Below are positions 56,700-64,000 of a stretch of DNA of 64,000 nucleotides, one piece after another. The position numbers and the translations under genes were made by a program. The notes under the pieces are model-generated. The model was not told the origin of the DNA. It made no database searches and was given only the letters and a program-made list of their open reading frames with translations. Positions within the stretch are counted from its first letter, which is position 1, and each line of letters begins with the position of its first letter. Origin of the DNA: Cryptomeria japonica (lineage: Eukaryota > Streptophyta > Pinopsida > Cupressales > Cupressaceae); the NCBI RefSeq assembly GCF_030272615.1, contig NC_081415.1:627605240-627669239 (forward strand). The letters run 5' to 3'.

Positions 56700-58772
56700 T
56701 ATTAGACACAATGCACCATTGAGAGGGGGAGGGGGTGAATTAGTGGTTCTCAAAATTTTCCCTTTAGCTGTCCTATGTGAGAGTACTGGTTATGGATCAA
56801 ACACAATGCAAACTTACCAGTTAGTAAGGAGACTAAATCAAATACACACACATAAGGGGACATCACATAACACTAGGATGTACGAGGAAAACCCAAGATG
56901 GGAAAAACCTCGGTGAGCAATGTTGCTGGAGTCTACTGCTCCAATCCAGCCTCACAGTCAAACCTCTATTACAATGTTTAGGGCACCAACCCAAGGATCT
57001 ACAACGCCTACCTTGTTTATGGGCTACAACCCAAAGGAACTACAATCCCCGATTTAGGGAACCAACCTAAGGAGCTACAACCCCTGCATGATTTATGGGC
57101 TACAACCCAAAGGAGATACAACCCCTGCACCAAGCTACAACTTAGTGATCACAATAAAAAAATCAAATACATAAGTATTTTTCTTGTTACAAGTGAATCT
57201 TGCAACCTTATCATATAGCTTACTCTGTCGGTGATATACCTTCTCTTCTACACCGACTCACTCTTTTGTTGCTCTCTTTTGCTGCTTAACTACCATTAAA
57301 CTCTATTGGTACACCTCTTCTACTCTTCTTCTCTGTAGGATCTCCTCCTCACAACTCTGCACTTTACTGGTACTATACTCTACTAGTTCTCTATCTGCCT
57401 TCTCTTCAACTCTCTTCTCTTCTTCTTTGTTGGTATGAATACTACTGGTTTTTCTCTCCTACCGGTTGAACGCTTCAACTAGGTTCTCCCTCACTCTCAC
57501 TCACTTCTTAGATGCTCGTTAAGCACTTAGTTGATTTTCTCTTACACTTGCAGAAGTAACTCACTTCGCAGTAACATGATAATCTTCTATTCAGTAGCAA
57601 CAAACAATCTCTTTGGCCTTCATACTTATAGCCAGGTTTTCCCGCCAAAGCCCAATTCAAAATCTAGGCGGTTAGGGTTTCCTCACCATCCTCGAGGAAA
57701 ACCGAATCCAATCAGATCCTTCTCGATCTAATCTTCTTGACATCCATCTGCACAAGTTTGCCATTAACTCGCCTTCTTGAACATATTTTCCAAATATAGG
57801 AAGTGTGATCTTCTACCTCGACCTGCATCTGTCAAACCACCATTAATGCATTTGTTGTTTCCTTCTTGAGGTCTTCTAATAGTCCAATCTTCTTGCTTTG
57901 ATTCAGGTGCCAACAACTCCTTGATTCTTCTTTGTTGTTCATTCTTCCTCGAGCCACACGCTTCTGACCCAATCCACAAATCATGAGATCCACATTCAAT
58001 GCACACCTATCGAGACACCTAACTCCACATGGCACTTCACCAACTTTTACGAGCTTGCCACCTTGACTCCTTGTGGCATCCACATCAACCAACTATTAAC
58101 TTGACTTTTTTAGTCGGTCTAGATAGGATCATCGACCAAAACACTCTACCAATTCTTCTTTCTTGCTGGTTTACTAACCCTGTTGGTGTCTCACATTCTA
58201 CCGGTTCACTCATCATGTCTGCACTTGCTGAACTATCGATGGAACACTTAAAATGGTCTTCAAATATGACTAACCTAAGCATGCACATTCCCATCAAGTG
58301 GGAAGTCTTATGTATCTGCACCTTGTCCATATTACCCGTGGGCTTACATACCGGTTACTACTCTTAATGACACCATGTCATCAACCTTCACAAGAATCCA
58401 TCTTCAATCAGGTCATTCTACTTCTGACTGCATCTTCATTTGGTGGGAGTCTCGTTGATCTTCAACCTCACAGCATACCGGTGAACTGTTCAATCTTCTC
58501 TTCTAGTGTTGCTGTGATTCATATAACATTTTGCCTCTTCATCACAAACAACCACTCAAACACCTCTCTATCTCATGACACAAGTTAGGCACTAACTTGT
58601 GTACTGGTGACTCTTGAGGTCATCTTCCTTACTTTACTGGTTTTCTGCAACACAAGGTGAGATCCAAGATATCTCATCTTGTACTCCTCCATAGCAGTGT
58701 TGCACCACCATCTCTTCTCATACCGGTAGTCATCCCATACCGGTTGACGTCAATGACAACACAATACCAACA
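56700..58772 (-). repeat. 5' LTR of element F
   Basis: Minus strand: TGTTGGTATTGTGTTGTC from 58772, ending ...TGTCTAATA (the final CA has become TA). Contains four ~38 bp repeats (about 56970-57130), the CACCGAGGTTTTTCCC...GGGTTTTCC motif (about 56878-56912) and a C tract (56728-56738 as G on the plus strand). Confidence 0.95.
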
Positions 58773-58777
58773 TATTG

Positions 58778-59568
58778 CACTATCAAGTTTCTAGGTCCTC
58801 TATTACTTGGATGATATAGTTGGTTGTTGTTAGTTCTGATAGTGAGGTTGTCTGTCAAAATTAGTCTAGAGAATTCTTGGTGGGTCTCAAATATGTGGAT
58901 TCAAGTGTTGCAGCTTGGAGGACATGTTCATTTGGTTTGTGTAGTATTCTAGATCAGTTTTCTAGTGCTATTTTGATTGGCAAGTGAAATTATGTTGTTT
59001 TGTATTTAGCATGCTCAATTGTATTGGCTTTCGACCAACCTAGTTGGTTTATCTTATTTGGATCATTCTCCTTTGGTTTGGATATGCATTGGAGGTTAGG
59101 TTTGGATGTTAATATGAGTCTCACCATGGCATGTGTAGATCTGCATTGTTTATTTTGAATTGGAGGATGTTTTTGGGCCAATTTGTTAATGCACTTTATT
59201 TGTTATCTACATGTTTCGTTTGATGCCGACTTTTGAGGATGTATTAGCGTGTATTATTCATTCAATTTTTTTAATAAGGATGTGTTGTGATGTGTTTGGA
59301 TCCCCTTTACCTTTTTGAGTGGACCACATTATGTGTTGTGCCTTATGCTTTCATGTTTCATATTTGAAGTAATAAGTTAATTCTGGTTTGAAGTTTAAAA
59401 GATTAGAAATATAATAATTGGGTAAGTACACCAAGATGGGGGACCAAAAAGATGCCAATTTTTTTTTGTCTAAACAAAGCCATTTGGCATGCACTATATT
59501 TAGTGTGTTGAACCTAAGGTTTGGTCGATCCACACCTATTTAGCATGTGCCAAATAAGGCGAGTGGCA
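58778..59568. other. Flank right of F, no gene recognised
   Basis: T-rich sequence that may be the continuation of the possible LTR broken by F. No primer site, purine tract or coding frame that I can support. It has a poly-T at about 59459. Confidence 0.3.
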
Positions 59569-61051
59569 AATTTGGTGCTAGCCAAATGAAAATGCATCAT
59601 GAAAAGTGCATTTCCATTTGGCTAGCATCAAATGTCTACCATTGGCAAATTGTCTTTCTCTTTCATTGTTTCTCTCCCAACAAGAATATATACATGAAAT
59701 ATAAAATTCAAGTATAAGTCACAATTCAATATGTCTTTTTTCTTTGTGACTTATACTTTAAGTTACATTTCATGTCTATATTGGTAGGATGTTTGATAGT
59801 AGATTCAAATCTCTAGGAGTTATAATGTAGATCCTAGGTTTTAGATGATCATTTAAATGTTCAAACTATGTCAAATTTCAGTAATCAAAATGATCCTATT
59901 AGCATTCTTTCACTCTTTCTATGCCACTATCTTTATCTCCTCCAAACTCTAAACCTATAGATCACTCTTTATCACTCTCCCTCTTGCCCATTTCTACCTC
60001 TCTCCCCCAATATCTAACACTACCTCTTTACCTCTCTTTCCTACCCTTCACTATCTACTATATGTTTCCTCTCTTTCTTTACATACCTCCCCCTCACTAC
60101 CTGTATTTCTCTAGGTCTCTCCCACCTTATATCCCTTTTTACCTCACCTTCCTTCCTTAACCCCATCTCCATCCTTTTCTCCATCACTCTCTCTTCTTCT
60201 CTCTCCCTCTCTTAATGTTTATCTCCCCTCTCTCTCCATTCTCTCGATCACTACCTCTCCCTCCCTCCCTTTGTGTCTCCCCATCCCTAGGTCTCTCCTT
60301 CTCTCTATCTTTATCTCTCTACATCTACATCCATATCTCATTACCCACCTCTCTCCACCTCTCTCTCTCTCACCTCTATCTTTCCCCTAGGTCTCTTACT
60401 CCCTTTCTCTACCTCTCCCTCCCTATCTCATTATCCACCTCTCTCCTCCTCTATCTCTCACCTCTCTCTAGAATCTCAGTTTCTCACCTCTTGATAGAGA
60501 GAACCCAAGCATGTGTGAGAGATAGGGAATGAGGGAGGGTGAGGGAGAGATCCCAAGTGAGAGAGGAAGGGAGGGGTTGAGAGAGAGAGAGGAGTTGATA
60601 TAAAGAGAGGGAGAGACCAGAGAGAGAGGAAGGGATAGGGAGAGAGGGATAGACCATAGAGAGAGAAAGTGAGAGAAATGGTGGGAGGAAGGGAGGAATT
60701 GATGGAAAGAGAGGGATATACCAGGGGGAGAGAGAGCCTAAATAGAGAGAGAGGGGGGGTTAATGAAAAGAGAGGGAGAGGAAGGTAGGGGTTTAGAGAG
60801 AGAGAGAGAGCTAATACAAGCATTCTAATTACTAAAATTTATATGTTATTCTAAATACTAGAATCTGCATTGTAACTCCTAGAGATCTAACTCTCAAACA
60901 TCCTACCAATATATACATAAAATATAACTTAAAGTATAAGAAAAGAAAAAGACATTAAAATGAGACTTATACTTTAAGTTAAAGGAAAAAGACATATTAA
61001 AATGTGACTTATACTTAAATGTTATATTTTATGTATATATTGCACTAACTA

Positions 61052-61126
<75 letters not shown>

Positions 61127-61130
61127 TAAT
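59569..61130. repeat. Foldback region with pyrimidine and purine tracts
   Basis: Outer arms at about 59749-59845 and 60853-60945 are inverted copies (left TTGGTAGGATGTTTGATAGT, right complement TTGGTAGGATGTTTGAGAGT, both with CTCTAGGAGTTA). Smaller hairpins lie at 59569-59631 and 59693-59780, and related ACTTATACTTTAA repeats at 60905-61030. Between the arms a ~570 bp CT-rich tract (about 59900-60475) is followed by a ~330 bp GA-rich tract (about 60490-60815). Open frames here are low-complexity Leu/Ser/Pro and are rejected. Confidence 0.75.
61053..61122 (+). repeat. (GA)n microsatellite
   Basis: Seventy bases of GA repeat with one interrupting TA near its start, beside the foldback region. 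Confidence 0.95.
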
Positions 61131-62048
61131 GCAATAAATTTAGCGTGTTCCATATTTGGCACTCATCAAATATTGCACACACCAAATTTGGTGTGCGCCA
61201 AACTTAAAAAAATGTAATTTTTGAATTTGGTGCATGCCAAATTTAAAAAATACAAATTTTGAATTTTTATATGTGTTTTCATGCAAACAAGAATAAACAC
61301 ATTAAGCTCTCTCTTAGCTATCCAACCATATAATTCTTTTCACATTTTGATTATGTCTTCATCTCATATTTCTTTTGTTAGTGTGTCCATTTTTTGTCAA
61401 AAACCAACATGTCATATTTTGGGTATAGATTTTTACTTGTTCATCAAATTTTGAAATAAATTTCATTTTGAAAAACTAGATTCCATTCTACACAATTAAA
61501 AAAGAAAAAAGAAAAAATTATTTTCAATTAGTTTTCAAAAGTTTTAGGGGGAGCACACTCAAATTTCTATTTTTCAGGATGTATCCACTTCAAAAATTAG
61601 TAAAAAATCATATATTCATTAAAAATCAACCAAAAAATCTAGCATAAACTACACATTGTGAGCTAATTTCTCACTAGAGCGATTTTAGAAATTTTTTTTT
61701 TTTAAAATTGACATTTTAGGGGGAGCACACTAGGTGTTATGTTATGTTTTTCTAAAAAAAATAGGACCACTTTGTGTTCTCCCCCCTTTTGAAACCCTTA
61801 ATCTCTCTCATTTTCAAAAACAAATAGTAGTTTAGAAAGAAGAATTGGAGCACTACAAATCTTGTTCTTGGTGCATATTCACATTTTGAATGTAACTATC
61901 TTCATTTTCTCATCGAAGTTCAAACTTTGTTGATTTTAGAAATAGATGGCATCTTAAGATCTCTTTTGGTCCCCCATCTTTGAGCACTTACCCATTTTGA
62001 GGTCTAGACTGATTCACCCCCCCTTTCAATCCTATGGTGTGTTCAACA
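61123..62048 (+). repeat. Probable copia LTR end upstream of a decayed gag
   Basis: AT-rich, with two short TTTAGGGGGAGCACAC copies (about 61543 and 61719). It ends GATTCACCCCCCCTTTC (about 62009) ...GTTCAACA (62048) directly before ATTGGTATTGG, as in the other copia LTR ends of this window. The LTR start was not found. Confidence 0.45.
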
Positions 62049-62570
62049 ATTGGTATTGGAGAAAGGTTCCTCTTAGAGAAGCCTAACTGCTTGAGGAAGA
62101 TCTAGAATGGTGTAGGAAGTCAATTACAAAGCACCAATGTTTGATGGCTAGAGTTGCAATTATCATTTGCTTAAGTGATTCAGTATTTTCCAAAGTTATG
62201 GGATTGAATTCTGCTAAATAAATATGGAAGAAGCTGAGTAGTGTGTATGAAGGTGATTTGAATACAAATAAAACCAATTTGACAAATCTATAGAACAAAT
62301 TTTAGAACTTGAGGATGTTTGATGATGAGAATATTGAAGGCTATCTACATCAAGTGAATGGGATTGTGAGTGCAATTAGGGGTATTAGTAGAAAATTAGA
62401 AGAAAGTGGAGTTGTGAGAAAAGTGATGTTAACACTACCTAAATGATACAAACCTAAGAAGTATGCTATTAAAGAAAGTCATGATAAGGAAAAATACACT
62501 TTGGATCGGTTCTATGGCTCGCTCTCTACCTTTAAGATTATGATTTGTAAAAGGAGAAGAAAGAAGTGAT
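62049..62570 (+). pseudogene. Decayed copia gag fragment
   Basis: Primer-site-like ATTGGTATTGGAG at 62049, then a frame from about 62110 with IWKKLSSVYEGDLNTNKTNL, LRMFDDENIEGYLHQVNGIV, EESGVVRKVMLTLPK and KEKYTLDRFYGSLSTFK. This is the UBN2 gag region of copia elements (W..L...Y ... L..L......E....F...V). Several TAA/TAG stops interrupt it. It ends where minus-strand LTR-like sequence begins, so the rest is lost or displaced. Confidence 0.7.
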
Positions 62571-62599
62571 AGTTCTGATACTTAATATAAGTAAAAATC

Positions 62600-63972
62600 C
62601 AATAGCCAACAAGATGAGAGGGGGGGGGGGGTGAATCATACAAATTTAATCATCCATAAAAACATCAGATTCAACCTCGGTAACATATATATCAGTCATA
62701 TAACCAAAACTGTCAAACATGCAAACTCAAAAGCATATGAACAATATAAACCTCATAACACCAGATTTAACGTGGAAACCCAAATAGGGAAAAACCACTG
62801 TGGGATTTTGAAAATATACTCTTCTAGAGTATGCTCGGTTAAAAGCAAATCCTGTTAAAGATTAGAAACACATTGCTAGATGTGACCCGGTTAAGGGATT
62901 TCCCTCAGATCTATTAGGATCTTCACTTTGTTAGAAGTGACCTTGTCAAAGGATTTCAAACACTCAATCAGAATGTCACCTTGCTAGAGGATTTACATAT
63001 AAGACTATTAAGTCCACTCGGTTAAGAGATTTTCTATCACTTTCACAAAATAACAGTAATAAAAATCTATTTGCAACTTCACATCTAAAATGCTAAAGCA
63101 GATTCCTATTTGTTCAATACAATCTAGACATAGAACTAATCTTGTCTATCTGCTTGGCTTCTATACTCTGTTATTCTAACAGGTCTTCAAGCTTCTATGC
63201 TCGGTAACCACTATGTAGCATCCCTGTGCATACACTTGCCTGCATACATTGCTTATCAATAGTTTCCTATTTATAAACAATTAGGTAACCGCTTAATCTC
63301 CTTGATCACATTTCCCATGATCAATCATAGCCATCAGATCTTCAATCTTCTGCATCTTTCGATCTGAAAATGTTTTACCCCACCTTGGAACTTGCATAAT
63401 AGTCTTGGAACTTGTGCCAGGGTATTGCGGTTCAATCTGAGCTGTAGATCTTCATGCCGACTTTCCATTGCCTTAGATTCGTTAACAAACTTCTTCCACG
63501 ACTTACCAGTCATTTGATCCGCTCCAGCTCATCAGCTTCCTTCATTAAATACCGCATGAAAACATTTAATGGATTCTATTATAGCTTGGTTACAACTCGG
63601 TAACAACTCGGTGAATACTAAACTTCACTCGGTAGACATTCCGCCTTTATTAACTGATAGCGATAACCTTAGGGTTTACCGACTAGGTTCTTTGCATGAT
63701 AACATAGTATAGTATTAACCTTTACAATTTACAACATATGTATGTTGTTAAAACAATTTAAAACATCATGATCTCATCATTGTCTAACTCAGTAGTAGTT
63801 GCCCATTGAATACCTTATTCATCCCCTTATTCATCATATTCTTTCCTGTGTCTTTCACCGACTTCTTTATAATCTTCATATCATACTTCTCAAGATATGG
63901 CAATATCATACTGAATTAGAAAATCAATTTCTTGACATCAATGACAAAATAATAATATCAAGATAGTAAAAC
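62600..63972 (-). repeat. Copia-type LTR G (minus strand)
   Basis: Minus strand: TGTTTTACTATCTTGATA from about 63972, then TTTGTCATTGATGTCAAG, and near its end the GTGGTTTTTCCC...GGGTTTCCACGTTA motif (about 62800-62768) and GATTCACCCCCCCCCCCC (about 62635). GGTTAAGGGATTT-type words (about 62895 and 63005) resemble those in the LTR of E. A weak primer-site-like AGTATCAGAACT lies at about 62585-62574. The ends are approximate and no second copy is present. Confidence 0.55.
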
Positions 63973-64000
63973 ATCTTTAATCAATTATATCCATAATCAT

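Larger units (their letters stand above)
51300..58772 (-). mobile_element. Element F: gag-only LTR element (TR-GAG type), minus strand
   Basis: Perfect TATTG duplication (51295-51299 and 58773-58777). LTRs 51300-53373 and 56700-58772 of about 2,073 bp each. The primer site TTGGTATCAGAGC is at 56698-56686 and the polypurine tract AAAGGGGGAGAT at 53385-53374 on the minus strand. The 3.3 kb interior codes for gag only. LTRs make up more than half of the element. No protease, integrase or reverse transcriptase is seen, which fits the TR-GAG class of non-autonomous elements. Confidence 0.95.

Noticed and set aside
59921-60823. Leu/Ser/Pro-rich open frames on both strands
   Set aside because: Low-complexity translations of CT- and GA-rich tracts.

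Overview
The window is repeat-dominated plant nuclear DNA. I see no intact host gene, rRNA gene or canonical tRNA gene. It holds Ty1/copia and Ty3/gypsy LTR retrotransposons, a decayed CACTA-type DNA transposon and a very small TRIM-type LTR element. The copia elements carry primer-binding sites of the form TGGTATCAGAGC (plant initiator tRNA-Met), purine tracts of the form AAAGGGGGAGA and C-rich LTR ends, as in the Sirevirus/Maximus group of land plants. The depth of nesting and the lack of genes suggest a large-genome plant, possibly a gymnosperm. That is inference; no gene here identifies a species.

Layout. 1-3726: minus-strand copia-like element E, cut by the window edge. 3727-7011: old degenerate sequence with a diverged ~0.8 kb tandem duplication. 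7012-15870: decayed CACTA element on the plus strand, with a TNP2-like transposase gene (about seven exons recognisable), an Asp-rich (GAT)n tail, a SET-domain pseudogene and a TNP1/Transposase_24-like gene. 16276-17409: probable gypsy LTR. 18203-50446: one composite nest. 51300-58772: minus-strand gag-only element F with 2.07 kb LTRs. 59570-61130: foldback region with pyrimidine/purine tracts and a GA microsatellite. 62049-62570: decayed copia gag. 62600-63972: minus-strand copia LTR.

The central nest is resolved by target-site duplications (TSDs). The outer unit is a TRIM array with 135-137 bp LTRs and a 63-64 bp interior, bounded by TAACT on both sides. Its LTRs contain tRNA-like A and B boxes. 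Inside it lies copia element B, which has a single 676 bp LTR and joins the TRIM at the shared primer-binding site on both sides. This looks like capture of a one-LTR circle or a template switch. Element A (CTCTC) is inserted in B gag; element C (GTATT) is inserted in B integrase; gypsy-type element D (GCTCC) is inserted in the 3' untranslated part of C; and a 1.22 kb sequence X sits in the 3' LTR of A.

How the parts may work together: C and B carry gag, protease, integrase, reverse transcriptase and RNase H, both broken by stop codons. A, E and F share LTR-end motifs, primer site and repeated purine tracts with C but show no reverse transcriptase. They encode coiled-coil/CCHC gag-like proteins, and A and E also share an unrecognised protein module. 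They look like non-autonomous partners of Sirevirus-like elements. D has lost reverse transcriptase and the integrase core but keeps about 98% similar LTRs by eye, so it probably moved in trans. It also carries an antisense plant-mobile-domain reading frame.
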